Assembly (NCBI GenBank): GCA_029559475.1
Contig: JAKQBN010000055.1
Span: 62,001 to 126,000 of the forward strand
From: a bacterium
Lineage (GTDB): Bacteria > UBA4055
Direction of reading: 5' to 3'
DNA: 64,000 nucleotides
Position numbers and translations under genes: made by a program. Shown piece after piece: positions 13,132 through 22,291 of the stretch (position 1 is its first letter; every line of letters begins with the position of its first letter). The notes under the pieces were generated by a model, which worked only from the letters and a program-made list of their open reading frames with translations, did not search any database and was not told the DNA's origin.

Positions 13132-13713
13132 TCAGCTCAGATCTTTATCTAAATATTCTTTCTCTATATCAAGATATTCTTTAGTCTCGAAGATCTCTTT
13201 AAATGCACGGCTGTCAGGATCGTCGAATTCTTTCATCATTTTGTTAATAGAATCACCGCTGTCCTTGATCTTATGAACCACTTTGACCAGTGCATCCTTA
13301 TTTTCAAAATCAGATTTCTCCAGCTTTCCCGACAGGATCGAACTATAGCCGATTATTCCATTTAATAGAGTGTTTATTTTATGATTTTGAGCTACTATCA
13401 GAGTGTGGACAGCTTTGGTCTGTTCTTCAAGTATCTTCTTTTTTCTCAGACTTTTCAGGTACAGAGTTTTTGAAGCTGATTCTTTTTTCTGCTTGAGCAT
13501 ATCATCTTCTTTTCGGATCATTTCCTCAAGCCTTACTTTCTGCTTTGAAACATAATAATAATGCAGAACAATGGTCAAAAGTGTGTATAAGGTAAAAAAA
13601 GTCCAGACATAGATCCTTTCTTTAAAAAACCACAGATAGGATGTTAAGACAATTACTACAGAAAAAAAGACGACAGTATGTCTTATAATAGTTTTTTTAG
13701 TTCTCGGATCCAT
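13132..13713 (-). CDS. Membrane protein with histidine-kinase DHp-like helix but no ATPase domain
   Basis: A 193-aa protein with two N-terminal membrane segments (HTVVFFSVVIVLTSYLWFF and VWTFFTLYTLLTIVLHYYYV), a charged coiled coil, then AQNHKINTLLNGIIGYSSIL, which closely resembles the phospho-acceptor helix of histidine kinases (H-box HE-RTPLNGI). No N, G1 or G2 box and no HATPase domain follows; the protein ends after a short acidic tail. It could be a degenerate kinase, a dimerisation scaffold or a phosphotransfer-like protein. It follows tgt by 15 bp with a GGGAGA site and is probably the last gene of the 17329-13132 operon. Confidence 0.72.
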   Translation of the reverse strand: MDPRTKKTIIRHTVVFFSVVIVLTSYLWFFKERIYVWTFFTLYTLLTIVLHYYYVSKQKVRLEEMIRKEDDMLKQKKESASKTLYLKSLRKKKILEEQTKAVHTLIVAQNHKINTLLNGIIGYSSILSGKLEKSDFENKDALVKVVHKIKDSGDSINKMMKEFDDPDSRAFKEIFETKEYLDIEKEYLDKDLS

Positions 13714-13728
13714 AAACCTTCTCCCGGT

Positions 13729-14844
13729 TTAATAGTTTTCAAGAATTGAATTTCTGAATCTATTGTAACTACCATTAATTATAGCTTTTCTTGACTCTCT
13801 TGTCAACCAAATATAAAAATAAATATTATGTATCGTTGCAAGCTGTCCCGCAAGTTTTTCGCCTGCATTGAAAAGATGCCGCACATAAGCTTTTGTATAA
13901 TTCCTGCACGTATAACATCCGCAGGTGTCGTCAATGGGTGTGAAATCCTCTTTAACTTTCGCCCCTTTTAAAATGATCTTGCCGTTCTTTGTAAAAACGG
14001 TGCCGTTCCTCGCATTTCTCGTAGGCATGACGCAGTCGAACATATCCACTCCGACGCTTATGCAGTTAAGTATATCGGCAGGGGTACCGACGCCCATAAG
14101 ATAACGCGGTTTATTCTTCGGAAGTATGGCTGTGCATACTTCCGCTATTTCGGGGATCATTTCGGGCGGTTCACCGACTGACACTCCGCCTATCGCATAG
14201 CCTGGAAAATCAAGCTCCGCGAGTTCATTGCAGCTTCTTTCGCGCAGGTCTTTAAATACCGAGCCCTGAGCTATTGCGAATACGGTCTGATCATGACCGT
14301 AAAGAGGAGAAGTATTCCTGAAATGCTCGATCGATCTCTGCGCCCAGTGAGTTGTTCTTTTAACGGCTTTTTCAGCCTGAATTTTTTCAACGGGATAATG
14401 CGAGCATTCGTCAAGCACCATCATTATGTCCGAGCCTATTACGCGCTGGATGTCGATCACGCTTTCAGGAGTGAAAAAGAATTTTGTTCCGTCAAGATGC
14501 GACTGGAAGTGAACGCCTTCATCCTTTATCTTCGTCAGGCTCGCCAGGCTGAATACCTGGAATCCGCCGCTGTCGGTAAGAATATTCCTGCCCCAGTTCA
14601 TGAATTTATGAAGCCCGCCTGCAAGCCTCATGATCTCCATGCCCGGCCTGTTGTTCAGATGGTATGTATTTCCCAGTATTATATGAGACTCGGCTTCGTG
14701 GAGGTCTCTGTTCGTCAAAGCTTTCACATTCCCGAGCGTACCGACAGGCATAAAAACAGGCGTTTCTATCACGCCGTGATCTGTCGTCAGTTTTCCCGCT
14801 CTCGCCTTTGAATCCGCAGCCGTTATCTCAAGTTCAAATTTCAA
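13729..14844 (-). CDS. tgt: tRNA-guanine transglycosylase (queuine/preQ1 tRNA-ribosyltransferase)
   Basis: Exchanges guanine 34 of GUN-anticodon tRNAs for preQ1 in queuosine synthesis. The 371-aa protein has all expected signatures: TPVFMPVGT near the N-terminus, DSGGFQVFSL, AIQGG-equivalent AIAQGS, GGVSVGEP, the nucleophile region FDCVMPTRNARNG, and the zinc site CGCYTCRNYTKAYVRHLF. Length is normal. It lies 2 bp after rseP on the same strand. QueF of the same pathway is encoded at 32053-32448, so the cell probably makes queuosine de novo. Confidence 0.97.
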   Translation of the reverse strand: MKFELEITAADSKARAGKLTTDHGVIETPVFMPVGTLGNVKALTNRDLHEAESHIILGNTYHLNNRPGMEIMRLAGGLHKFMNWGRNILTDSGGFQVFSLASLTKIKDEGVHFQSHLDGTKFFFTPESVIDIQRVIGSDIMMVLDECSHYPVEKIQAEKAVKRTTHWAQRSIEHFRNTSPLYGHDQTVFAIAQGSVFKDLRERSCNELAELDFPGYAIGGVSVGEPPEMIPEIAEVCTAILPKNKPRYLMGVGTPADILNCISVGVDMFDCVMPTRNARNGTVFTKNGKIILKGAKVKEDFTPIDDTCGCYTCRNYTKAYVRHLFNAGEKLAGQLATIHNIYFYIWLTRESRKAIINGSYNRFRNSILENY

Positions 14845-14846
14845 AG

Positions 14847-15950
14847 TTATTCCTTTTTTATTTCTGTTTGCGGCTCTGCCGGACTGCCTGAAGAGAATAT
14901 CCTTCCTGTATCGTTGACGATCACGATAACCATCAGAAGGAACAGGATCATCATGCCCACCTGAAGGATACGGAACTTGATATTCTGCGGGATCCTTCTT
15001 CTTGTTATTCCTTCATACAGAATGAACATGAAATGACCTCCGTCCAGGATCGGAACCGGAAGGACATTCAGAAAGCCCACATTAACGCTTATAAACGCGA
15101 TGAAGGCAAGATAAGCCCAGATGCCGGCCTTGGCGCTTTCTCCCGTCATTTGAGCAATTAAAAGAGGTCCGCCGAGCTCTTTTATAGAAGCCTGACCGGT
15201 AACGAGCATCTTAACGGAAAGCCAGCCGACCTTCAGCCAGTTCCATGTAGCAAGCGATCCTTCCTTTACCGATTCAAGAAATCCTGCATCTCTTATTACC
15301 GTTTCGGAGAATATCCCTATCAGGCCGATGTTTTTGACCTCTCCTTCATAAAGAGTTTTTACCCCGATGGTTTTAACCCTGATCAACAAAGTAGAGTCTG
15401 CTCTTGTAACCCTGAACTCAAGTTCTGTATCAGGTTTACCGTGAACGATTTCGGTTATTTCAGACCAGTTCTTTACTTCAACATCATCAATGGCTTTGAT
15501 TGAATCTCCGATCATAAACCCGGAGGTCTTAGCCGGAGAATTATCAGAAAACCCTTTTATTTGAGTAGAATGAACTTCAGGAATGCCGTTAAAAAAAGTT
15601 ATTACGGAATAAATGACCACCGCAAGTATAAAGTTCATCATTACGCCTGATAGGATCACAAATGATTTCTGAAAGAAATTCTTCGATTCAAATTCGTAAG
15701 GCTCGCCTTTAACAGCCTTGTCGTCCATACTTTCATCCATCATCCCGGAGATCTTGACGAATCCTCCGAGCGGGATCCATGCGATCCTGTATTCCGTATC
15801 GCCGACCTGTTTTTTAAGAAGCGCTTTTCCGAATCCGAGAGAGAATGTTTCCACTCTCATCCCGCACATTTTGGCCGATGCAAAATGACCGAGCTCATGA
15901 ATGAACACAATTATTCCGAGAAGTATTATAAAAGCTACGACTGTAAGCAT
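14847..15950 (-). CDS. rseP: RIP metalloprotease RseP (site-2 protease)
   Basis: Intramembrane zinc protease that cleaves anti-sigma factors and leftover signal peptides. The 367-aa protein has HELGH at residues 18-22 in the first membrane helix, a single PDZ domain in the middle (GFMIGDSIKAIDDVEV), and the third-ligand motif NVLPVPILDGGHF in a late helix. A final hydrophobic helix ends the protein. It lies between the FAD oxidase gene (2 bp) and tgt (2 bp). No anti-sigma/sigma pair is visible nearby. Confidence 0.96.
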   Translation of the reverse strand: MLTVVAFIILLGIIVFIHELGHFASAKMCGMRVETFSLGFGKALLKKQVGDTEYRIAWIPLGGFVKISGMMDESMDDKAVKGEPYEFESKNFFQKSFVILSGVMMNFILAVVIYSVITFFNGIPEVHSTQIKGFSDNSPAKTSGFMIGDSIKAIDDVEVKNWSEITEIVHGKPDTELEFRVTRADSTLLIRVKTIGVKTLYEGEVKNIGLIGIFSETVIRDAGFLESVKEGSLATWNWLKVGWLSVKMLVTGQASIKELGGPLLIAQMTGESAKAGIWAYLAFIAFISVNVGFLNVLPVPILDGGHFMFILYEGITRRRIPQNIKFRILQVGMMILFLLMVIVIVNDTGRIFSSGSPAEPQTEIKKE

Positions 15951-15952
15951 AA

Positions 15953-17329
15953 TTATCCTTTTGTCACATTAAAAATTTTATCCGGATTAAAAATATTGTC
16001 AGGATCGAAAGCTTTCTTTATTTTTTTCATGAAAGCGATCTCGTTCTTTGAGTACTGAAGGCTGAGAAAGTTTTTCTTTGCCAGGCCTATTCCGTGTTCG
16101 CCTGAAATGTTCCCGCCCAGCTCAATAGTTTTCTTAAAAACCTCCTCCGAAGCCAGCCTTGCATTGTTCGATTCTGTTTTATTATTCTTGTCGAACAGAA
16201 TGTTAACATGAAGATTTCCGTCGCCCGCATGGCCGTAAACGACTATTTTCAGGCTGTATTTCTCAGAAATATCGCGGGTTGATTCTATGAATGAATACAT
16301 GTTTGACAAAGGAACGCAGATATCCTCATTCATCTTATCGGGCGAAATTTTCTTTATCGAGGTTGAAACGGCCTTTCTCATGTCCCAGAATGATCTTTCT
16401 TCATCTTCATTTTCAGCCTTTCTGAACTCTCTGACCTTCATCAGCGAGAATATATTCTCGATCAGGATGGTTTTCTCAAGCAGCTCGGGAAGAAAATACG
16501 AATCCAGCTTGATTATAAGCACGGCTTCAGTGTTTTCCGGAAGAGTGATGTTCGTATATGTAACGGCTGCTTTGAGGGCATCTTTATCTATCAGTTCAAT
16601 TACGGCAGGGTTGATGGCCGTGCCTTTCAGTTTTATAACTGTCGCTATCGCGTTCAAAAGGCTGTCGTGATAGGTGATGTAAGTGTCATAAAGCGGCGGA
16701 TTATCTATAAGTTCAAGCGCTATCTCTGTCACAATACCCAGAGTTCCTTCAGAACCGATCATAACGAAAGCTCCGGGGAAGGTATTATCTTCATCGTAAA
16801 CGCCGCATTTCTGAATTATCCCCGAGCTGTCAACGAATTTGAAGCCTTTGACATAGCGCGAAGTAACACCGTATTTCACGCAGTGAAGTCCGCCGGCGTT
16901 CTCGGCGAAGTTCCCGCCTATTGTAGATACCGCGCTGCTTGAGGGATCCGGCGGATAATACAATCCGAATTCACGGGCTGATCTTCTCAGGTCGTCAGTG
17001 ATCACTCCGGGCTGCACGAAAGCGAGTTTTTTCTTCGGGTCGATTTTTATTATTTCATTCATAGTCTCGAAATTGAGCAGTATCCCGCCTTTGATGGGAA
17101 CAGCTCCTCCGCTCATGCCGGTTCCCGCTCCTCTCGCAATAACTGCGACTCCATTCTTTGAGGCAATACTAACTATCTTTGCTATTTCGTTTTCTGTACG
17201 CACATTTACGACAACATCGGGATTTCCCATGAATTTTGTCGTGTCCGTTCTGAATACATATCTGGATTCGGGAGAGGCGTCAAGACTTCCCTTTTCCAAA
17301 ACAGCTTCAATCTGCTCAATAATGCTCAT
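15953..17329 (-). CDS. FAD-linked oxidase, GlcD/D-lactate dehydrogenase-like
   Basis: Flavoprotein oxidising a 2-hydroxy acid such as glycolate or D-lactate. The 458-aa protein shows the PCMH-type FAD domain (GAGTGMSGGAVP, YPPDPSSSAVSTIGGNFAENAGG) and the FAD-linked oxidase C-terminal domain with GHAGDGNLHVN and GGNISGEHGIGLAKK. Length matches GlcD. No partner iron-sulfur subunit (GlcF) is next to it. It is the first gene of the minus-strand operon running into rseP and tgt; a promoter is visible just upstream. Confidence 0.93.
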   Translation of the reverse strand: MSIIEQIEAVLEKGSLDASPESRYVFRTDTTKFMGNPDVVVNVRTENEIAKIVSIASKNGVAVIARGAGTGMSGGAVPIKGGILLNFETMNEIIKIDPKKKLAFVQPGVITDDLRRSAREFGLYYPPDPSSSAVSTIGGNFAENAGGLHCVKYGVTSRYVKGFKFVDSSGIIQKCGVYDEDNTFPGAFVMIGSEGTLGIVTEIALELIDNPPLYDTYITYHDSLLNAIATVIKLKGTAINPAVIELIDKDALKAAVTYTNITLPENTEAVLIIKLDSYFLPELLEKTILIENIFSLMKVREFRKAENEDEERSFWDMRKAVSTSIKKISPDKMNEDICVPLSNMYSFIESTRDISEKYSLKIVVYGHAGDGNLHVNILFDKNNKTESNNARLASEEVFKKTIELGGNISGEHGIGLAKKNFLSLQYSKNEIAFMKKIKKAFDPDNIFNPDKIFNVTKG

Positions 17330-17358
17330 CCGTCGCTTTCCATTATTAATAAGCTTAC

Positions 17359-17387
17359 AAATTACGAAATTTATTCGTTAAGTTCAA
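17359..17387 (-). promoter_or_regulatory. Promoter of the oxidase-rseP-tgt operon
   Basis: Minus strand: TTGAAC (17382-17387), 17 bp, TAATTT (17359-17364), giving a leader of roughly 25 nt before ATG 17329. Confidence 0.6.
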
Positions 17388-17473
17388 GTGAATATAACAC
17401 CTGGCGAATTAAATTACTCTTGCTTGTTTTTTATTTTATTTTTACCTTATTATCAGAATTAGGGATGCTTGTA

Positions 17474-18409
17474 ATGATCGAAATTTATAAAAATACCCTT
17501 AACGGTCTTATTAAAACCGATGCTCATGAAAACGGATGCTGGATCAACATGGTGCATCCTTCGGCAGACGAGATAAATTCGATAATTTCAGAATTCGATA
17601 TTCCCAGGGATTTTATAACGGACCCTCTTGACCTTGATGAAGTCGCGCGTCTCGAGATCGATGACGGCAATTACATCATTATAACAAGGATCCCTGTACA
17701 CGAAATGGATGAGGACGGCTCGAACTTCACGACGCTCCCTTTAGGAATAATTATCATTAAGAACAATCTTATGATTACCGTATGTCCGAGAGAGAACGAC
17801 CTCATATCCGATTTCGCGAACGGAAGAGTGAGAAAATTCGATCCTTCTGACTGGCCGTCTTCTATGCTTCAGATATTCAACCGGACGAATCAGCTTTATA
17901 TAAAATATCTTAAACAGCTCAGGCATAAAGCAGGCGAGATCGAAAGCGAGATCCTTGAAACAATGAACGATAAGGACCTTGTACAGATCTTTAATCTCCA
18001 GAAATCGCTGATCCATTATACAGCTTCATTGAATTCCAACAACAGAATGATCCAGAAGCTTAAAAGAAGCAGGCTTTTCGAAATAGACGAAGAGAAAGAC
18101 GATATTTTAGAAGATATCACTATCGACATTAAACAGGCCATCGAGATGGCGGAAATATACGGAAGCATCCTCGGCGAAATGATGAGATTCTTTTCCTCGC
18201 TGCTGTCCAACAAGCTCAGTATAGTTATGAAATTTTTAGCCGCGATAACTATAATAATAGCTATTCCGACCCTTGTATCAAGCATTTACGGCATGAACAT
18301 ACCTTTGCCGTTCCAGACCTACCAGCACTCGTTCATGATAGTAATGGGCATAGCATTTTTGTCGGTTATGACCGGAATTATGGTCTTCATTTATAGAAAA
18401 TGGCTTTAA
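17474..18409 (+). CDS. corA: CorA-family magnesium/divalent cation channel
   Basis: Cytoplasmic-membrane Mg2+ channel subunit, functioning as a pentamer. The long acidic N-terminal domain leads into a stalk helix and two membrane helices near the end; the first ends with the selectivity motif YGMN followed by IPLPF, and the chain finishes with a basic IYRKWL. The frame is open from 17420, but the AGGG site at 17461-17464 is correctly spaced from ATG 17474, giving 311 aa, close to family length. A weaker promoter candidate (TTGCTT-17-TACCTT) begins at 17420, which also argues against the longest start. Divergent from the oxidase operon. Confidence 0.92.
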   Translation: MIEIYKNTLNGLIKTDAHENGCWINMVHPSADEINSIISEFDIPRDFITDPLDLDEVARLEIDDGNYIIITRIPVHEMDEDGSNFTTLPLGIIIIKNNLMITVCPRENDLISDFANGRVRKFDPSDWPSSMLQIFNRTNQLYIKYLKQLRHKAGEIESEILETMNDKDLVQIFNLQKSLIHYTASLNSNNRMIQKLKRSRLFEIDEEKDDILEDITIDIKQAIEMAEIYGSILGEMMRFFSSLLSNKLSIVMKFLAAITIIIAIPTLVSSIYGMNIPLPFQTYQHSFMIVMGIAFLSVMTGIMVFIYRKWL

Positions 18410-18497
18410 AAATATAAACGGAAAATTGTGACCTGCGACACAGAAAGTGCCGTGGGATTTGTTATATTTGTATCAGACGGTTCAATAAAAGGGGGAA

Positions 18498-18521
18498 AGA
18501 ACGGGCTTAACGGCCCGTTCT
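18498..18521. terminator. Bidirectional rho-independent terminator between corA and the glycogen operon
   Basis: Nine-bp perfect stem AGAACGGGC / GCCCGTTCT with a 6-nt loop, placed between two convergent stops (18409 and 18533). The T-run is short on the plus side and the A-rich stretch on the left gives a modest U-tract on the minus side. Confidence 0.75.
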
Positions 18522-18532
18522 TCGTTTATATT

Positions 18533-21079
18533 CTATATGATCAGCCATTTTACGAATTCGGGATAGAGATCGAAGAATAACGGATCGGAAGGTCTGATCC
18601 TGATATTGTATCCCTGCTCGCCAGATTTTGTCAGTTTGAAACCGCCCGTAAATTTAGCTACGTTATCGTTATATTTCTCGATAAACTTGAGAGGCACGAT
18701 GTTTCTTTCAGTTTCATCAGGGCAGTAGAAAAGTTCGACAGCCACATCCTCGCTCTTCATATGATCAAGGTAAACATAAACTTCTACAGACATCGTATCT
18801 GACGAATCTGCGCTTTGAGTATCAAAATTCGAGAATGAATCCTTTATAGTGATGTTATGCCATCTTTCCGCAAAAGATTTGTTCTTGATTATGAACTCGT
18901 CGATCAGTTTGAAATTATCTTTTTCCAGAATGTCCAGAGTGTCGAATTCTCTTTCATAGAATTTATTGTAATATTCGGTAAGCATTCTGTGCATGTTGAA
19001 TCCCTTGCCTACGCTGAAAATCGAACTTTTCATCATTTCGACCCAGGCCTCGGGAAAATAGCTGTCCTCTTTTTCATAGTACTTTTCAGTGATCTCCTCT
19101 TCGAGAAGATCATATATCTGCTGAGCTTCGGCGGCGGTTTTAAGAGCCATATCGCTGTAGTAATCTCCTGCGGTTATGGCCCATCCGTTGGTGCCGTTGA
19201 AGCACTCCGGCCACCAGCCGTCAAGCACGCTCAGATTCAGAACTCCGTTAATACCCGCTTTGATCCCGGATGTACCGCTCGCCTCCATTGGTTTGATAGG
19301 ATTATTAAGCCATACATCGACTCCCTGTATCATATGCCTAGCAATATCCATATCGTAGTCCTCGACGAAAACTATGTGGTCTTCGAGTTTGTTCTCATAA
19401 GCGAACGTTATTATGTCTTTAATAATGGTTTTACCGGCAACGTCCGCAGGATGAGCTTTTCCGGCAAAGATTATCTGAACAGGCCTGTGCGGACTTGTGA
19501 GGATCTTTTTCAGCCTTTCGGGATCCTGAAGAAGAAGATTCGCTCTTTTATAAGTTGCGAAACGTCTCGCGAAACCTATTGTCAGATATTCAGGATTTAG
19601 GGCGTTCTGAGCTTTTTTTATGCTTTTAGCAGGCGCTCCTCTTCTCATAAGGCTTTTAACCAGTTTCTTTCTCACAAAAGTAATAAGCTGTTCCTTTCTT
19701 CTTTTATGCGCTTCCCAGATCTCGTTGTTCGGTATTACGGAAATGCCGTCCCAGAGTTCAGCTTTATTAGCCTTATGCATATAATCGGGGCCGAGATATC
19801 TGTCGAAAAGATAAGTTATCTCCATACTCAGCCATGTCTGCAGATGGACGCCGTTCGTAACGTAATCGATCGGCACTTCCTCGTCATGCATATACGGGAA
19901 CACCCCTTTCCACATCTGCTGGGATACATGTCCGTGCAGTTTTGAAACGCCGTTTCTGTATTTTGAGTATTTTATAGCGAAGATCGGCAGCCAGAATATT
20001 CTCGAATTATCGATCTTTCCGCATTCCAGAAATCTGTCCATGGTCATACCGATGGATTCGATATCCTCTTTAAAATACTCACGGATGAAGCTTTCGTCAA
20101 AATGCTCATTTCCTTCGATCACAGGGGTATGCGTGGTAAAAACAGTGGACTGTTTTATCAGCTGTTTAGCCTTTTCAAAAGGCATTTTATGATCGAGAAT
20201 AAGCTGTTTCATCCTTTCGACGATAAGGAATGCCGAATGGCCTTCGTTCAAATGGAAAATTTTCGGTTTGATCCCGAGAATATCCAGAGCTTTCAGACCG
20301 CCCTGTCCGAGTATGATCTCCTGCTGGATCCTCAGGTGCTTGTCCGCAATATAAAGGTGATCCGTGATGCATCGTGAGGAAAGATCGTTCTGCGGGATAT
20401 TCGTGTCGAGCAGATATAGCTTTATAGTGCCGACATCTATCTCCCAGATCTTTACCCAGACATTCAGGCCTCTTATTCTCATTGAGAAAATTATTGGCTC
20501 GCCGTCTTTACCGACAGTTTCTTTGACAGGCTTTAAATACCATCTGTTCTCCAGATATTCCTCCTGCTGGAACCCGTCTATCGCGATCCTCTGATTCATA
20601 TAGCCGTAAGTATAAAGAAGACCGATCCCGTATAGCGGTATGCCCGTATCTGATGCGGCTTTCAGATAATCGCCTGCCAGAACACCGAGTCCGCCCGAAT
20701 AAATGGCTACCGATTCATGCATTCCGAACTCCATAGAGAAATATGCTATAATATCGTCCGCGTCGGTCGGAATATCCTTACCGTTCTCGTCGGTAAAATA
20801 ACCGCTGAAATTCATATATCTTTTAAACCTGTCGTAAACCTTGGTAAGCTCGTAAAGGAATCCGTTGTCATTCGAAAGTTTCAGCATGTCTTCGGGAGGC
20901 AGCCTGTAGAGAAACTCGACCGGATTATGCTTGACCGATCTGAATAGTTCGGGATTGATCCTTCTGTACAACCTTTCGGCTTCTTTATCCCAGGTCGACC
21001 ACATATTATAAGAGATCTCATAAAGCGGTTTCAGCGAATCAGGGACAACCGGTTTTACGTAAAAATTTTTCAGTTTCAT
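18533..21079 (-). CDS. glgP: Alpha-glucan (glycogen) phosphorylase, GT35
   Basis: Releases glucose-1-phosphate from alpha-1,4-glucan ends. The 848-aa protein is of the shorter bacterial type with the DUF3417-like N-terminal segment (PLYEISYNMWSTWDKEAERLY). The pyridoxal-phosphate Lys lies in EASGTSGIKAGINGVL; the substrate-site stretch YSGGLGVLAGDYLKAASD is conserved. About 130 C-terminal residues (VEVYVYLDHM to the end) look like an added beta-sandwich domain, seen in this subgroup. Last gene of the glycogen operon, 18 bp after the GH57 gene and followed by a strong hairpin. Confidence 0.95.
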   Translation of the reverse strand: MKLKNFYVKPVVPDSLKPLYEISYNMWSTWDKEAERLYRRINPELFRSVKHNPVEFLYRLPPEDMLKLSNDNGFLYELTKVYDRFKRYMNFSGYFTDENGKDIPTDADDIIAYFSMEFGMHESVAIYSGGLGVLAGDYLKAASDTGIPLYGIGLLYTYGYMNQRIAIDGFQQEEYLENRWYLKPVKETVGKDGEPIIFSMRIRGLNVWVKIWEIDVGTIKLYLLDTNIPQNDLSSRCITDHLYIADKHLRIQQEIILGQGGLKALDILGIKPKIFHLNEGHSAFLIVERMKQLILDHKMPFEKAKQLIKQSTVFTTHTPVIEGNEHFDESFIREYFKEDIESIGMTMDRFLECGKIDNSRIFWLPIFAIKYSKYRNGVSKLHGHVSQQMWKGVFPYMHDEEVPIDYVTNGVHLQTWLSMEITYLFDRYLGPDYMHKANKAELWDGISVIPNNEIWEAHKRRKEQLITFVRKKLVKSLMRRGAPAKSIKKAQNALNPEYLTIGFARRFATYKRANLLLQDPERLKKILTSPHRPVQIIFAGKAHPADVAGKTIIKDIITFAYENKLEDHIVFVEDYDMDIARHMIQGVDVWLNNPIKPMEASGTSGIKAGINGVLNLSVLDGWWPECFNGTNGWAITAGDYYSDMALKTAAEAQQIYDLLEEEITEKYYEKEDSYFPEAWVEMMKSSIFSVGKGFNMHRMLTEYYNKFYEREFDTLDILEKDNFKLIDEFIIKNKSFAERWHNITIKDSFSNFDTQSADSSDTMSVEVYVYLDHMKSEDVAVELFYCPDETERNIVPLKFIEKYNDNVAKFTGGFKLTKSGEQGYNIRIRPSDPLFFDLYPEFVKWLII

Positions 21080-21097
21080 TTTTTATCTCCGGATTAA

Positions 21098-22291
21098 TTA
21101 AATTCTTTCTTCGAGATCAGTGATAGCGTTCATAAAATTCCTGTAGCCCGTTTCAGGCGCTCCGTAAGGAGAAAAATATTTATGAACATCGCCGTCCTGG
21201 AAATATTTTGTGGACATGTAATAATAATGATCGGAAGTCGAAAGCTTTCTGGCCATTTCGATAAGCGCAGGATCGCCTGCAGCTTTTATCTTCGGAAGTA
21301 TCTCATAGAAAGTCTCGAGCGCGTTGTACTGCATGTCGTTCTCTCTCCACGCTGAAAGGTCCCTTTCCATATCAGCCCACGAAACAGGTTCGGGGAAAGA
21401 TATGCTTTCAGGCTGGTAATTCGTTTTCTGCAGAACGTCCGAAGGCCAGGCGAAATCTATCTGCTGCGATCTCAATGCTTTTCCGGGCAGAGCTCTCATG
21501 AATTCGAAGATACCGGTTTCCTCCCACTGATGTTCGCCGAACGTTTCATAGTCCATGAACAGGTTGAGATAAAGATTTTTTTTGCCCTTTTCTATCAGGT
21601 TCAGATCGCGGATCCATTTAACGAATTTATCGACGGTCAGCGGATACTCCACCCATCCTTTATTCGAAAATCTGAACGCAATATCGTCGGAAAGCGAATA
21701 AAATTTGAGAAGCATCATCATGTTTTTATTTTTATCTTTGTATGAATAAAGAGGCGATCTCCAGTCCAGTATTCTGTCAACGCCTTCTGTCAATATAACC
21801 TTATAACCCTCTTCCTCCCAGATATAATCAGAAAGCGTATCCTGATATATAAGCTCCGTGTTCCTGAAAGTGATGGGGGAGAAGCCGAATTCCTTTTTTA
21901 TCGTATCCCTGTGCATTTTCACCTGATCCAGAAATTCGTCTTTGTCATAAAGGAATGACAGCGAGTGGTAGTATGTCTCGCCTATGAATTCCACGCAGTT
22001 CGTTTTGGCAAGATCGCGGAAAGAATACAGAACCTCAGGGCAGTATTTTCTGAACTGCTCGATAGCCGTGCCGGTAATCGAATAAGAAACCCTGAACCTT
22101 CCCTCGAACTTATCGATAAGCTCGAGCATCAGCTTATTCGTGGGAAGATAACATTTGTTCGCCACCTTACGCATTACTTCGCCGTTCAGTTCGTCATCGA
22201 AAAAATCCTTTCCTTTTCCGATGTCGAGCACCGAAAAATTTCTGATCCTGTAAGGCTGGTGCACCTGAAAATAGAATACTAAATTTATCAT
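21098..22291 (-). CDS. GH57-family alpha-amylase-type glycoside hydrolase
   Basis: Acts on alpha-glucans, either hydrolysing or transferring alpha-1,4 segments. The 397-aa protein has the GH57 opening FYFQVHQPYR, GETYYHSL, FRNTELIYQD (likely nucleophile Glu) and FMDYETFGEHQW (likely acid Asp). No signal peptide, so it is cytoplasmic, which fits internal glycogen turnover. It overlaps the preceding GT4 gene by 4 bp and precedes the phosphorylase. No GlgB (GH13) branching enzyme is seen in this operon, but this size and motif set fit GH57 amylases better than GH57 branching enzymes. Confidence 0.9.
   Translation of the reverse strand: MINLVFYFQVHQPYRIRNFSVLDIGKGKDFFDDELNGEVMRKVANKCYLPTNKLMLELIDKFEGRFRVSYSITGTAIEQFRKYCPEVLYSFRDLAKTNCVEFIGETYYHSLSFLYDKDEFLDQVKMHRDTIKKEFGFSPITFRNTELIYQDTLSDYIWEEEGYKVILTEGVDRILDWRSPLYSYKDKNKNMMMLLKFYSLSDDIAFRFSNKGWVEYPLTVDKFVKWIRDLNLIEKGKKNLYLNLFMDYETFGEHQWEETGIFEFMRALPGKALRSQQIDFAWPSDVLQKTNYQPESISFPEPVSWADMERDLSAWRENDMQYNALETFYEILPKIKAAGDPALIEMARKLSTSDHYYYMSTKYFQDGDVHKYFSPYGAPETGYRNFMNAITDLEERI

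Noticed and set aside
17388-17473. Mg-sensing leader (ykoK or M-box) upstream of corA
   Set aside because: The interval is too short and AT-rich.
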